Counted from the stretch's first letter, positions 16,878 to 27,481 are shown. The stretch is DNA of 45,380 nucleotides from Lachnospiraceae bacterium (GCA_009779895.1 WRBB01000023.1:1-45380); one strand, 5' to 3'. Made by a program: numbers and translations. Notes: a model not told the origin generated them from the sequence alone.

Positions 16878-17879
16878 TTATTTTTTAGCATTTCTTGTCA
16901 CATCAATGAACACAGCAATAATCAATACAATACCTGTAATAATCTGCTGCCAGTTGGCTTGTAAACCAATGAACGGCAAACCTGTTTTCAAAAGAGACAT
17001 CACAAATACCCCTAATAAAGTACCACCAATGGTTCCGTAACCACCTTTCATCGACGTACCACCAATGATAACCCCGGCGATGGCATCTAACTCCAAACCA
17101 GCCCCGGTACCCGGCACAATCCCTTGAAAGGTAGCCGCATAAGCCACACCAGCCAAACCGGTAAAAAAACCACTGATGATATAAGCCAAGGCATGCCATT
17201 TGGCCACATGGATACCGGACAAACGAGCTGCTTCTTTATTGCTGCCGACCGAAATAATATAACGGCCCGGTCTGGAATGATTCAAAAAAACAGACATCAC
17301 GATGACCAAAGCAAGAATCAAGATGAAACCAACCGGAATCAAAGTGCCGTTTGCATCCAATCTAAAAATACTACGAAACCACCCTTGTTCCGTTGCACCT
17401 GCCGGCCATGTCACACTCATACCACCCACCAAAATAGAGCCCAAACCACGGGCAATCATCATGGAACTTAAAGTAGCAATAAAGGGCGGTAAATTCAACT
17501 TTGCTACGGAAAAAGCATTCAAACAACCCAAAGCTACACCAAATAAAATACACACGAGCAGAGCCAAACCAACGGGCAAATTCTGTTGATTCACCAAGTT
17601 ACCGGCAAACAAACCGGCCGCAACCATGCCTGTTCCAATGGACAAATCAACGCCGCCTGTAATCAAAGGAAAGGTCACCCCAATGGCCATCAAGCTGACA
17701 TAATACGAAAAATCAAAAATACTAACCACTGTAGAATACTGCCGAAAGGCAGGGCTCATCCAACTGAAGAAGATTGCTAAAAATATAATGACACCTATCA
17801 CCACAATCTTTTGGGTTCCAACGGTTTTCACAATTGGATTGTTTGTAAATGCATTGCCTTTTTTTACGCCTGCTCCCAT
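16878..17879 (-). CDS. Sugar ABC transporter permease (RbsC type), second
   Basis: This 333-residue integral membrane protein belongs to the BPD_transp_2 (RbsC/XylH) family. It has about ten hydrophobic segments, GGVDLSIGTGM near residue 75 and the coupling block LDAIAGVIIGGTSMKGGYGTIGGTLLG. GAGAGG about 11 nt upstream supports ATG 17879. It lies 20 nt after the ATPase gene and is clearly distinct in sequence from the other permease at 19408-20418, so the two may form a heterodimeric channel. Confidence 0.92.
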   Translation of the reverse strand: MGAGVKKGNAFTNNPIVKTVGTQKIVVIGVIIFLAIFFSWMSPAFRQYSTVVSIFDFSYYVSLMAIGVTFPLITGGVDLSIGTGMVAAGLFAGNLVNQQNLPVGLALLVCILFGVALGCLNAFSVAKLNLPPFIATLSSMMIARGLGSILVGGMSVTWPAGATEQGWFRSIFRLDANGTLIPVGFILILALVIVMSVFLNHSRPGRYIISVGSNKEAARLSGIHVAKWHALAYIISGFFTGLAGVAYAATFQGIVPGTGAGLELDAIAGVIIGGTSMKGGYGTIGGTLLGVFVMSLLKTGLPFIGLQANWQQIITGIVLIIAVFIDVTRNAKK

Positions 17880-17899
17880 TTTTTTAGCTTCCTCTCCAT

Positions 17900-19393
17900 T
17901 TATTCTCTGCGTGTCGCCGCATGCATGATATTTTCTTGTGTTGCCTCGCTAATATCCATCTCACCGGTTTTGCGACCCTCACACATAATTACAATGCGGT
18001 CACTCATTCTCAATACTTCTGACATTTCAGAGGAAATCATAATGATGGATTTTCCTTGTTTTACCAATTCATTCATCAAATGGTAGATTTCACTTTTTGC
18101 CCCAACATCAATCCCTCTTGTTGGTTCATCAAAAATCAAGATATCACAATTGCGTACCAACCACTTGGCAACCACCACTTTTTGCTGATTTCCACCGGAG
18201 AGATTCACAACAAACTGCTCCACCCCCGGTGTTTTGGTTTTCAGTTTTTCAACATACTCTTCCGCCACTTGCGCTTCCTTTTTTTTGTTGATAAAAAGCC
18301 CGGCCATAAAATTCTCTAAACTAGCCATGGTTGTGTTTTCTGCCACCGTTTTTGCCACTACAATACCATAGCGTTTTCGATCCTCGGATAAATAACCGAT
18401 GCCGTTTCTGACTGCATCTTGGGGGCTTCGAATGACAACCTTTTGCCCATTTACAAAAACCTCACCGCTGTCCATTTTATCCGCTCCGAAAATGACTCTT
18501 GCCGTTTCCGTCCTGCCGGCACCCATCAAACCTGAAAAGCCCAAAATCTCACCTTTGTGTAAGCGAAAACTAACATTTTGAACCATGCGTCCGGCATTTA
18601 GATTCTTCACCTCTAATACAACGGGAGCATCCTTTGCCACATTGCTTTTGGACTTTGGTTCTTCATAAATCACACGGCCAACCATCATTTGAATAATATC
18701 TTCTTTGGTGGCTTCTTCCGTATCAATGGTACCCACGTACGCACCATCCCGTAACACCGTAACACGGTCTGTAATTTCTTTGATTTCATCCATGCGATGG
18801 GAAATATAAACAATGCCAATGTCCTTTGCCCGTAAATCCCGAATGATTTTAAACAATTCTTTGATTTCGGATTCTGTCAAAGCGGCGGTTGGTTCATCAA
18901 ACACAATAACTTTTGAATCATGGGAAATGGCCTTGGCAATCTCACACATCTGCTGCTTTCCAACGGTTAAATTTCCCATGGTTTCCGTCGGGTCAATCTC
19001 AATGTTTAACCTTTGAAATAATGCAGCGGCAGCTTTGTTCATCGCCTTGTCATGAATCAACTTGCCTGACATTTTTTCTCTGCCAATGTAGATGTTTTGT
19101 GCCACCGTCAGGTGATTTAACATATTTAATTCCTGATGTACAATCATAACACCGGCTTCTTGGGCAGCTTTGGGGCTGGCAAAAACCACCTCTTTGTTTT
19201 CGTAAGTGATTTTCCCTGCATCCTTTGTATAAATGCCGGTCAAAACTTTCATCAACGTAGATTTTCCGGCACCGTTTTCACCCATCAAAGCATGTACTTC
19301 CCCTTTGCGTACTTCCAAACTCACTTGATCCAGCGCGCGAACCCCGGGGAACGATTTGTCAATGCCTTCCATTGTTAAAATAACTTCTCCCAA
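17900..19393 (-). CDS. Sugar ABC transporter ATP-binding protein (RbsA type)
   Basis: A tandem-nucleotide-binding-domain ATPase of about 497 residues. The first domain has Walker A GENGAGKSTLMKVLTG; the second has the degenerate GLMGAGRTETARVIFG and the signature LSGGNQQKVVVAKWL followed by FDEPTRGID. It powers the flanking permeases. The start is uncertain: TTG 19393 has AGAGG about 8 nt upstream and gives the usual family N-terminus, whereas GTG 19402 abuts that site. The next gene starts 20 nt downstream. Confidence 0.9.
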   Translation of the reverse strand: MGEVILTMEGIDKSFPGVRALDQVSLEVRKGEVHALMGENGAGKSTLMKVLTGIYTKDAGKITYENKEVVFASPKAAQEAGVMIVHQELNMLNHLTVAQNIYIGREKMSGKLIHDKAMNKAAAALFQRLNIEIDPTETMGNLTVGKQQMCEIAKAISHDSKVIVFDEPTAALTESEIKELFKIIRDLRAKDIGIVYISHRMDEIKEITDRVTVLRDGAYVGTIDTEEATKEDIIQMMVGRVIYEEPKSKSNVAKDAPVVLEVKNLNAGRMVQNVSFRLHKGEILGFSGLMGAGRTETARVIFGADKMDSGEVFVNGQKVVIRSPQDAVRNGIGYLSEDRKRYGIVVAKTVAENTTMASLENFMAGLFINKKKEAQVAEEYVEKLKTKTPGVEQFVVNLSGGNQQKVVVAKWLVRNCDILIFDEPTRGIDVGAKSEIYHLMNELVKQGKSIIMISSEMSEVLRMSDRIVIMCEGRKTGEMDISEATQENIMHAATRRE

Positions 19394-19407
19394 CTTTCTC
19401 ACCTCTG

Positions 19408-20418
19408 CTAATTTTTTCTTTTTTGACTTCTCACATTTACATATACTGCAACCAAAACGATGATGCCCGTAATCACAAATTGATAATCCCGCTGGAATCC
19501 CATGGCCAAAATGCCCTCTTGCAACAAAGCAATAATCATCACCCCAAGGAATGTACCACCAATGGAAGCCACACCACCGGACATAGCCGTTCCCCCCATC
19601 ACACTACCGGCAATGGCCTCATTATTAAACGTATCCCCTAGGCCCGGTTGCACCGTTGTATAAGCACCAACAAACAAAATGGCGGCCATACCGGCTAAGG
19701 TTCCACAAATAATATAAGCAAGCATTTCCCATCTTTTTACATTGACACCGGAAAGGCGCACCGCCTCTTTGTTGCTCCCGATACAAAGGATATAACGTCC
19801 TGCTTTGGTTTTATTTAAAATAATCGCACAGATAATAGAAATCAGAATCAAAACAAACAGGCCTGTGGGAATGGTAGTGCCACTTTCTGTCACAATCCGC
19901 ACCAACATCCGATATTGCCCATTTTCTGCCGCTGCTTGCGGCCAACTAACGGACTGGGTTCTCGTAAACACAGAGCCAACACCCCGCGCCAACATCATAC
20001 TCGCCATAGAGGTAATAAAAGAAGGTAGGTTCCAATAAGCGACCAAATAACCATTGAGCATACCAAACAAACTGCCAACCAAAATGGAAACCAACAAACA
20101 TAACAGCAAAGGCCAACCGTTGGCTGTCAATAGGTATCCACTAATCAAAGCCGCACAGTACATAACGGGGCCAATGGAAAAATCAATCCCGCCTGTGGCG
20201 ATGACAAAGGTCACACCCAAAGAAAGCAAACCCATAAAATAAGCATAGTTCAAAGCACTAAAAATACGATTTAAACTGATAAAATTCTGTCCTTGTATGA
20301 CATGCACCAAAATCGTAAATAAAAAATAAAGTAAGATTAAAACGAAACATAGTAGGATACGATTGAAACCAACTGCTTTCACAAAGCGATTGTTGCTTAT
20401 CTTTTTCACTTTTTCCAT
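19408..20418 (-). CDS. Sugar ABC transporter permease (RbsC type), first
   Basis: This 336-residue BPD_transp_2 family permease has the matching hallmarks GGIDFSIGPVMYC and NNEAIAGSVMGGTAMSGGVASIGGTFLG. It is the first gene of the importer operon, just after the terminator at 20487-20535. GGAGG lies only 1 to 2 nt before ATG 20418, so GTG 20409 (spacing about 10 nt) may be the real start. It is followed by the ATPase gene after about 15 nt. Confidence 0.9.
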   Translation of the reverse strand: MEKVKKISNNRFVKAVGFNRILLCFVLILLYFLFTILVHVIQGQNFISLNRIFSALNYAYFMGLLSLGVTFVIATGGIDFSIGPVMYCAALISGYLLTANGWPLLLCLLVSILVGSLFGMLNGYLVAYWNLPSFITSMASMMLARGVGSVFTRTQSVSWPQAAAENGQYRMLVRIVTESGTTIPTGLFVLILISIICAIILNKTKAGRYILCIGSNKEAVRLSGVNVKRWEMLAYIICGTLAGMAAILFVGAYTTVQPGLGDTFNNEAIAGSVMGGTAMSGGVASIGGTFLGVMIIALLQEGILAMGFQRDYQFVITGIIVLVAVYVNVRSQKRKN

Positions 20419-20486
20419 TCCTCCATGGATGATTTTTGCATGGGTATTTTTACTCTATCAGAAATCAAAACCATTCCCTATAAAAC

Positions 20487-20535
20487 AAAAAAATACGCCG
20501 GTAAGACTAGTATAATCTTTACCGAAGTATTTTTT
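20487..20535 (-). terminator. Intrinsic terminator after the sensor operon
   Basis: On the minus strand, arms containing AATAC..CGGTAAAGA and TCTTACCG..GTATT form a long stem with one internal mismatch pair, followed by a run of seven T. It ends the response regulator-kinase-sensor transcript 39 nt past its last gene and separates it from the importer operon. Confidence 0.75.
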
Positions 20536-20573
20536 AATGGAATTTTTTACGAAAAATAGTTAAATTTTTCCAA

Positions 20574-21596
20574 TCAATCAGGCAAGGGCTCAAAAAAAGG
20601 AAAGAGCAATCTTTGATTGGCACCAAAATACATATTGCTTTGATCAATCAACAAACTTCCGGAATCAATGGGCACTTGTATATTGCCGCTTTGCAAGGCC
20701 TGGTACCCTTGCTTTACAGCCAAATAAGCCATATTCACAGGCTTTTGTATCACAATACCCTGAATGATATCTTTTTCTAAAAATTGAATCTGCTCAATGG
20801 AATTGTCAAAGCCAATCAAAGAAACCTGTCCGTATAATTCCAAATCACGCAACGCCCTGGCCGCACCCACCGCCGATGGCTCATTGGTGGCAAACAGCAG
20901 AGTTATCTCCGGATGTCTGCTTAACATTTGCTTTGTCAAAGTGTAAGCCAGTTCCGGGGACGAATCACTAAATACCATATCCACAATGCGCTCTGCCTCA
21001 TCTTGCAACCCATAACGAATCCCCGCAACCCGGTCAATGGTGGTGGAAGTATCTTTTACATGGGCCACAATACCAATCTGCGTATCCGGATTCATAAAAC
21101 CCATACCAAACTCAGCCAAACTAATACCAGCCTGAACATTGTCCGTTGCTACCAAGCCGTGGCCAATTTCTTCCGCTACAACAGAATCTACCAAAATCAC
21201 AACAATGCCTGCATCAATGGCTTTTTGTATATAAGGGGTTGTCTCCGTCACGCTGCTTGGCACCAGCAAAATCACATCCGGTGCTTGGGCAATGGTCTGT
21301 GCAATGATGGCATTTTGCCCTGCAATATCCTCTTCTGAGTCCGGTCCGCGCACTTCCAATTGACCGTTTAATTCCTCCACACCAATCCGTGCCCCCTCAA
21401 TCAAAGAGCGCCAAAAATCATTGTTTTCATCTACTTTTTTTAGAATCAACACAAAACGATACGTATTGGATTGTTCGGTGTTCCCTTGAATAAACACGTA
21501 AAAAGCCAAGGCTGAAACCAGCAAAAAAAGAGACCACATAATAAATACCAGATGATTGTGATTGCGCTTTGAAGCCATTTTATAATTTCGTTTCAT
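20574..21596 (-). CDS. Membrane-tethered sugar-binding sensor protein
   Basis: This 340-residue protein has one N-terminal transmembrane anchor (about 17-37), no lipobox Cys, and a ribose-binding-type PBP1 domain with motifs such as LVPSSVTETTPYIQKAIDAG and LIGFDNS. It overlaps the kinase gene by 17 nt, and AAGGAG lies 8 nt before ATG 21596, so the two are coupled. Membrane-bound binding proteins next to a kinase and an AraC-type regulator are known as three-component sugar sensors, for example XylFII with LytS in clostridia. It probably presents sugar to the kinase ectodomain rather than to the transporter. Confidence 0.88.
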   Translation of the reverse strand: MKRNYKMASKRNHNHLVFIMWSLFLLVSALAFYVFIQGNTEQSNTYRFVLILKKVDENNDFWRSLIEGARIGVEELNGQLEVRGPDSEEDIAGQNAIIAQTIAQAPDVILLVPSSVTETTPYIQKAIDAGIVVILVDSVVAEEIGHGLVATDNVQAGISLAEFGMGFMNPDTQIGIVAHVKDTSTTIDRVAGIRYGLQDEAERIVDMVFSDSSPELAYTLTKQMLSRHPEITLLFATNEPSAVGAARALRDLELYGQVSLIGFDNSIEQIQFLEKDIIQGIVIQKPVNMAYLAVKQGYQALQSGNIQVPIDSGSLLIDQSNMYFGANQRLLFPFFEPLPD

Positions 21597-23358
21597 CCTC
21601 TGCTCTCCTTGGCAAAATCACATGGGCAACCGTTCCCTGATTCCATTGACTTTCATAATAAATGCCATAGTCTGCCCCATAGTACAATTTTAACCGCTTT
21701 TGAATGTTGTTGATGCCAACACCACTTTGTTTCTCGTCAAAAATATGCAACAAGGTTTCTGCATCCATACCCCGTCCGTTATCTTGGATTTCTAAATGCA
21801 CCTTATCTTCTGCCAAATATCCTTTGATTCGCAACTCACCTCTGTTTTCTTTATATTTCAAACCATGATAAATGGCATTTTCCACCAAAGGCTGCAAAGA
21901 AAATTTCACAATTCGCTCCTCATGGATTTCCGGCATGATCTCTATGTGATATACCATCTTATCTTTATAACGCATCTGTTGAATGTTTAAATAATCTTTC
22001 AGATATTCGATTTCCTCACGGATGCTGATTTCTTCTTGTTCGTTGCTGATAATCTGCCGGAACAATCTTGCCAAAGAAGAAGTCATCTCCACCACATCGT
22101 CATTGCGCCCCGCCTCTGACATCCAAATGATGGAATCTAAGGTATTATATAAAAAGTGGGGATTAATCTGGGCTTGTAAGGCGCGTAGCTCCTGCCGCCG
22201 TTTTTCCTTTTGCTCACTTACGTTGGCTTTCATCAAGTGATCAATCTCTTTGGTCATGGTATTAAAAGACTGTGTCAAAGAACCCAGCTCATTGTTGGCC
22301 ACCACTTCAATGTTTGCCTTATGAAATTCCCCGTGCTCCACAAAAACCATGGCATCTTTTAGATCACGAATCGGCCTGGTAATCTCTCTGGAAATAAAAG
22401 CGGATACAATAATCACCAAAACAAACAAAACCAAAGAAACCACCCCATATACCAATTGGGTTTGATGGCTATCCAGCAATAAATCAGAAGCAAAATTTAC
22501 CCCGATTACGCTCCAGCCTGTAATATCAGACACAGACTTGGTGTAAATAATACTATCCCTGCCTGACTCAATGATGGCATAAGATGCCTCAATGGCCATG
22601 ATCTTTTCCACATCTTCATGAATCAAACCACCAAAAAGCAACTGTTGCTTCGGATGGTATACGATATCACCATGATTGTCCAAAATAAAAATATAACCAC
22701 GGTTGTGAAGCTGATTGCTGCAAAGGGCACTAATTGAAGAAAAATTCAAATCAATAAAAAACACACCCTCCCGCTGACCGGTATTGGGGTTTACCAGAGC
22801 ACGGCTTAATGTAATCACCCATTCATAACTGGAGGGAATCACATTTTGCACATGGGTTGGGGTAATCAATTGACCCTCTTGTGAAAAACGGGTAGCCTGA
22901 TACCAGTATTGACTGCGAATATCTACAAACGCACTAAAAGATTCATCCCCATAATTGACCACCATCCGATCATTGTCTGCAATGACGGCAATATTTGCAA
23001 TGTCATGATGGGTATCCATAATCGTTGCAAATTGATCCACCAAACGACCACGGTATAAACTTTGAATGTCCATCCGTTCTGTTTCTGTAAATAAGTAACG
23101 AGACAATTCGCCACCCTCTGTTACAATGGTGGCGATGTTTTCCATATTAATGAAATAAGAATCGATATTGTCATTTACTTTTGAAGTAATGCTTGTTGTT
23201 AACTCAATGGAATTGGCAAAGGCCACACTGCGGGTATGATTAAAAGCAATAATCATAAAAATAAGCATCGCTAACAAAATCACCAACGAAAAGGAAATCA
23301 TCATGGTTCGCTGAATGCTAGAGAACCGATTGAATAATCTTTTCACATTATTTTTCAT
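21580..23358 (-). CDS. Sensor histidine kinase, YesM/LytS-like family
   Basis: This 592-residue kinase has a transmembrane helix near 20-40, an extracellular Cache-like sensor region to about 300, a second helix, a HAMP linker (SREITRPIRDL), a His_kinase domain with the phospho-acceptor in QINPHFLYNTLD, and an HATPase domain with LVENAIYHGLK and DNGRGMD. ATG 23358 has GAGGGA 8 nt upstream and overlaps the response-regulator stop by 11 nt, indicating translational coupling. It most likely responds to the tethered binding protein encoded next and phosphorylates the AraC-type regulator. Confidence 0.92.
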   Translation of the reverse strand: MKNNVKRLFNRFSSIQRTMMISFSLVILLAMLIFMIIAFNHTRSVAFANSIELTTSITSKVNDNIDSYFINMENIATIVTEGGELSRYLFTETERMDIQSLYRGRLVDQFATIMDTHHDIANIAVIADNDRMVVNYGDESFSAFVDIRSQYWYQATRFSQEGQLITPTHVQNVIPSSYEWVITLSRALVNPNTGQREGVFFIDLNFSSISALCSNQLHNRGYIFILDNHGDIVYHPKQQLLFGGLIHEDVEKIMAIEASYAIIESGRDSIIYTKSVSDITGWSVIGVNFASDLLLDSHQTQLVYGVVSLVLFVLVIIVSAFISREITRPIRDLKDAMVFVEHGEFHKANIEVVANNELGSLTQSFNTMTKEIDHLMKANVSEQKEKRRQELRALQAQINPHFLYNTLDSIIWMSEAGRNDDVVEMTSSLARLFRQIISNEQEEISIREEIEYLKDYLNIQQMRYKDKMVYHIEIMPEIHEERIVKFSLQPLVENAIYHGLKYKENRGELRIKGYLAEDKVHLEIQDNGRGMDAETLLHIFDEKQSGVGINNIQKRLKLYYGADYGIYYESQWNQGTVAHVILPRRAEDETKL

Positions 23359-24115
23359 CTGCACATTCCCTCGCATATTTTTTCGGTGACATGCCCGTTG
23401 CTTTTTTAAAGGCAATGCTAAAATAATGGGGATCGCCATATCCAACCTTTTCTGCTATCTCATAATTTCTCAACCCTGTCTCACACAGAAGTTCCTTGGC
23501 CTTTTCCATCCGCACACCGTTTAAATATTCCACAAAGGTTTTACCCGTTTCTTTTTTAAACAAACTGCTAAAATGACTGATGCTAAGACCCAAATGGCTG
23601 CATACGTTTTTTAAGGTCAAATCACAATCCGCAAAGTTCTGATGGATGAACTGAATGGCATCTAAACTTAAGCTTTCTTTTTTTCCGTAGGTTTCTTTTA
23701 GTTTATTCCAAGAATGTAACCCGGCATATAGTTTATTTTCCTGATCCAATCGTTCTTTTGTTTTGGATAATACCTGTGACAGCTCTTTGGCGGTAACGGG
23801 TTTCAGAATATACTCCATCACCCCATATTTAATGGCATTTTGCGCATATGCAAAATCTCCATACCCACTAAAAATAATTACTTTGGTATTGGGAAAATCT
23901 AGGGAAATTGCCTTGCTCAATTCGATGCCATCTACATAGGGCATATTAATATCCGTCAAAACAACATCCACTTGATTTTCTTCCAAAAAACCCAATGCCT
24001 CCTTGCCATTTTCTAGCGTTTGGATTAAAACAAAGCCTAAATCATTCCATTTTATTTTGTCACGAATTACTTCCCGCACTAAAATTTCATCATCCACCAA
24101 AATAATTTTATACAT
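23348..24115 (-). CDS. Response regulator with AraC-type DNA-binding domain (YesN-like)
   Basis: This 255-residue protein has a receiver domain (about 3-120, phospho-acceptor Asp in VVLTDINMPYVDG, Lys in YILKPV) and a C-terminal AraC/XylS double helix-turn-helix (about 155-250) including ENVGYGDPHYFSIAFKK-like sequence. GGAGGTGA 8 nt upstream supports ATG 24115. It is encoded 44 nt after fucI and overlaps the kinase gene, so it probably shares a transcript with the sugar genes. The likely targets are the importer promoter upstream of 20418 and the fuc promoter. Confidence 0.9.
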   Translation of the reverse strand: MYKIILVDDEILVREVIRDKIKWNDLGFVLIQTLENGKEALGFLEENQVDVVLTDINMPYVDGIELSKAISLDFPNTKVIIFSGYGDFAYAQNAIKYGVMEYILKPVTAKELSQVLSKTKERLDQENKLYAGLHSWNKLKETYGKKESLSLDAIQFIHQNFADCDLTLKNVCSHLGLSISHFSSLFKKETGKTFVEYLNGVRMEKAKELLCETGLRNYEIAEKVGYGDPHYFSIAFKKATGMSPKKYARECADEK

Positions 24116-24159
24116 CTATCACTTCACCTCCAAAAATAAAGGATCATGGGTCAAAGATA

Positions 24160-25956
24160 TTATTTGTATAATGGTCCGTAAGCGGCACAAGCACGGTAAT
24201 CTTGCCCCTCTTTCTCCATCCCGAACGCATTCCAAGCGGTTGGCCGAAAGATGTCTGTTTCCGGCACATTATGCATCGCCACGGGGATCCTTAACATGGC
24301 ACACATAGCAATCAAATCCGCACCAATATGACCATAACTAATGGCACCATGATTTGCGCCCCAGTTGTTCATCACGTCGTAAGCAGTTTTGAAAGCACCC
24401 TCTCCTGTCACCCTTGGTGCAAACCAAGTGCAGGGCCATGTATAATCCGTGCGTTTCCAAAGTATATCTGTTATATCATCCGGCAGATGTACCGTCCAAC
24501 CCTCTGCAATCTGCAACATGGGCCCTAAATGCTTTACCAAATTCAAACGAATCATGGTAACAGGCATGGAAGCCTCTGTGACAAAACGGGAAGAGTATCC
24601 GCCACCGCGGAAATAACCTAAGTCCGCATAATTCCAAGTGGCATTTTTCAAAATGGCCGCTTGATCTGCTTCTGTTACTTCGTACCAAGGTTTGATGCAA
24701 TGATTGCCTGCCGCATCTTTAGCTTGCCCATTGGCATCTAAGCAGGATGCACCTGAATTAATCAAATGAATCATACCGTCCGCATCTTTGGCGTGCCCCG
24801 TCAATGCATACCCATTTGTTGCTTTTTTTACTGCATCCGGACTCCAATAAGTACGCACATCAGAAAAAATAGAAGCTGTATTGGTCAATAACTTGGTAAA
24901 TAACATACCCAGACCATTTAATACATCATTTTCCGTGGCTAAAATATAAGGCTCACGTATCCCATTCCAATCGAATGAAGTATTGAGCATCGCCTCCGGA
25001 AAATCACAGTTGGGATAGAAATCTGTCCACTGTCTTTGCCCTTGGAAACCGGCAGCTATGGCGTTGTGCCCTTGCCGTTCTTCTTCACAGCCTGCCGGAA
25101 GATTTGGGTTACCATTCATCAAGTCTTTGATGATACACATCATTTTTACAACAAATTCCCAATCCGCATCTTTTTTATCTCTGGATACTTGTCTGTCTTC
25201 CGGGTTTTTGTCAAACCCCTCGATGCATTTTTCTTTGGTCCAAGCCAAGGCTTTTTGAAACTCGGCTTCATCATAAATACCCTCTGTCATACGGCGAATG
25301 ATTTCCACCTCATCTACAGAGGCAACACGCATACCCAGATATTCTTCTATAAAGTTTGAATCAATAATAGAACCACCAATACCCATGCAAATAGAACCGA
25401 TTTGCAGGTAAGATTTGCCCCGCATGGTTGCCGTAGCTACCGCAGCACGGCCAAAGCGCAGTAATTTTTCTGTTACATCTGTCGGAATCTCTGTATCATC
25501 CGCATCTTGCACGTCACGGCCATAAATACCAAAAGCGGGTAAACCTTTTTGGTTATGGGTAGCCAAAACGGAAGCCAAAAACACAGCACCTGGTCTTTCC
25601 GTGCCGTTAAAACCCCAAACCGCCTTGATGGTGACAGGATCCATATCCATCACCTCTGAACCATAACACCAACAAGGTGTCACCGTATAAGTAATGTCTA
25701 CACCGGCTTTTCTAAATTTGTCTGCGCAGGCTGCCGCTTCTGCAGCACCACCAATGGTGGTATCTGCAATCACTACTTTTACCGGTGCTCCATTGGAATA
25801 TTTTAGATTTTCCTCCAGCAATTTTGCGGCAGATTTTGCCATATTCATGGTTTGATCTTCCAAAGATTCACGCACCTTTAATACACCTCTCCTGCCGTCA
25901 ATGGTGGGGCGAATCCCAATCACCGGATAATCCCCGATCAGTCTTGATTTTGCCAT
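24160..25956 (-). CDS. fucI: L-fucose isomerase
   Basis: This 598-residue protein matches the E. coli FucI length (about 591). Blocks such as [20 protein letters not shown] at the start, [23 protein letters not shown] and [19 protein letters not shown] are typical of the L-fucose/L-arabinose isomerase family; the Glu and Asp in the last block sit in the metal-binding region. It converts L-fucose to L-fuculose, and related enzymes also accept D-arabinose. ATG 25956 has AGGAGGAAG upstream; longer in-frame starts would extend into the kinase gene. The kinase gene ends 13 nt upstream. Confidence 0.95.
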   Translation of the reverse strand: MAKSRLIGDYPVIGIRPTIDGRRGVLKVRESLEDQTMNMAKSAAKLLEENLKYSNGAPVKVVIADTTIGGAAEAAACADKFRKAGVDITYTVTPCWCYGSEVMDMDPVTIKAVWGFNGTERPGAVFLASVLATHNQKGLPAFGIYGRDVQDADDTEIPTDVTEKLLRFGRAAVATATMRGKSYLQIGSICMGIGGSIIDSNFIEEYLGMRVASVDEVEIIRRMTEGIYDEAEFQKALAWTKEKCIEGFDKNPEDRQVSRDKKDADWEFVVKMMCIIKDLMNGNPNLPAGCEEERQGHNAIAAGFQGQRQWTDFYPNCDFPEAMLNTSFDWNGIREPYILATENDVLNGLGMLFTKLLTNTASIFSDVRTYWSPDAVKKATNGYALTGHAKDADGMIHLINSGASCLDANGQAKDAAGNHCIKPWYEVTEADQAAILKNATWNYADLGYFRGGGYSSRFVTEASMPVTMIRLNLVKHLGPMLQIAEGWTVHLPDDITDILWKRTDYTWPCTWFAPRVTGEGAFKTAYDVMNNWGANHGAISYGHIGADLIAMCAMLRIPVAMHNVPETDIFRPTAWNAFGMEKEGQDYRACAAYGPLYK

Positions 25957-25969
25957 TTTTTCTTCCTCC

Positions 25970-27442
25970 TTATATGTATGTTTGAAACCTTTCGTATGCT
26001 GCGTCCCACTTATCTTGATCTTGCGGCAAATATTCAAAGGTCTCTTCTGATGCCGCAATCATGCACCTTGCCTCTGCCACATCCCGTATCAGACCCAAGG
26101 ATATCATCTGAACCGCAATATTGCCCAATGCCGTGGCTTCTACGGGTCCCGCAATCACTTTGCGCTTGCTGGCACCGGCCGTCATAAAACACAGCAACTT
26201 GCTTTGAATGCCGCCACCAATCATATGAATACATCCATAGTGCTTCCCGGTGCAACTTTCAATCTGCTCTAAAACATAACGATATTTCAGAGCCAAACTT
26301 TGATTAATACAACAAACAATATCACCCACAGACTCCGGTACTTTCTGACCTGTTCTTTCACAAAAAGCACGAATCCGCCTTGGAATGTTTCCTGTTTGGT
26401 GAAACTCCGGCGCATCCGGGTCCACAAAACTTACAAAGGGTTCCACCTGACTTGCCATCTCTTCCAATGCAGAGAATGAATACCGCTGTCCCTCCCGCTG
26501 CCACTGGCGGCGGCTCTCTTGTACCAGCCACAAACCAATGATATTTTTCAGCAAGGTGGTAGTATCACCATAACCACCCTCATTACTCAAATTGTATCCA
26601 AAAGACTTTGCACTGATGAGCGGAGCATCCAATTCTGTACCAAACAAGCTCCAAGTACCGCAGCTGATAAATATAAAATCCTTTTCTTTTGTTGGTACCG
26701 CAATCACGGCACTTTGGGTATCATGACCTGCCACCGCCATCACTTTAACCGCCGGTAGTTCCAATGCTTCACATATATCAGCTGACAAAGAACCAACAAC
26801 GGTACCACTGGGCACAACCTCTGTGAATATGTTTTTTGATATCCCCAAAGAATCTAATATCTGAGTAGACCATTTTTTTGCCTTAGCATCCATCAACTGA
26901 GTAGTCGTAGCCATAGTATACTCGGTTTTTTTCACACCGGTCAAAAAGTAATTGAATAAATCCGGTGTCAGCAGTAGGGTCTCTACCCGCTCCAATAACC
27001 AAGGTCTTTGCTCTACCAAGGCATATAATTGAAATATCGTATTGAAATTTTCGAATTGATTACCACTCAACTGATAAATCTCATCTTTGGAAATCTTTTG
27101 AAATACTTTTTCTTGCATCCCAAGGGTACGATCATCCCGGTAGTGGATGGCATTTTCCAATAAAGCACCGTGGGCATCAATCAGACCAAAGTCTACGCCC
27201 CAAGTATCAATACCAATGCTTTCAAATTCACCTCTTTGCTTAGCTTGTATCATGCCTTGTTTGATTTCAAAAAACTGCCGCAGGGTATCCCAATACATGG
27301 TTTTATGGACCTGCACCGGGTCATTGGAAAAACGATGAATCTCTTCCATTTGAATTTTTCCGTCTACCAGCCTACCTAAAATCCCACGACCGCCGGAAGC
27401 ACCAAAATCAAAAGCCAATACCTGTCTTATTTTATCATTCAC
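25970..27442 (-). CDS. rhaB: FGGY-family deoxysugar kinase (rhamnulokinase-like)
   Basis: This 490-residue kinase of the FGGY family has the N-terminal ATP-site block [14 protein letters not shown] and the [34 protein letters not shown] and [20 protein letters not shown] motifs that characterise rhamnulokinase. Directly upstream of fucI it most likely phosphorylates L-fuculose, so it may act as a fuculokinase despite its RhaB-type sequence. GTG 27442 is preferred: GGAGGG lies about 9 nt upstream, whereas ATG 27463 would place that site inside the gene. It is the first gene of the fuc transcript. Confidence 0.85.
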   Translation of the reverse strand: MNDKIRQVLAFDFGASGGRGILGRLVDGKIQMEEIHRFSNDPVQVHKTMYWDTLRQFFEIKQGMIQAKQRGEFESIGIDTWGVDFGLIDAHGALLENAIHYRDDRTLGMQEKVFQKISKDEIYQLSGNQFENFNTIFQLYALVEQRPWLLERVETLLLTPDLFNYFLTGVKKTEYTMATTTQLMDAKAKKWSTQILDSLGISKNIFTEVVPSGTVVGSLSADICEALELPAVKVMAVAGHDTQSAVIAVPTKEKDFIFISCGTWSLFGTELDAPLISAKSFGYNLSNEGGYGDTTTLLKNIIGLWLVQESRRQWQREGQRYSFSALEEMASQVEPFVSFVDPDAPEFHQTGNIPRRIRAFCERTGQKVPESVGDIVCCINQSLALKYRYVLEQIESCTGKHYGCIHMIGGGIQSKLLCFMTAGASKRKVIAGPVEATALGNIAVQMISLGLIRDVAEARCMIAASEETFEYLPQDQDKWDAAYERFQTYI

Positions 27443-27481
27443 GTTTTTTAACCCTCCTTCCATGATACTTTTTTATCATAA

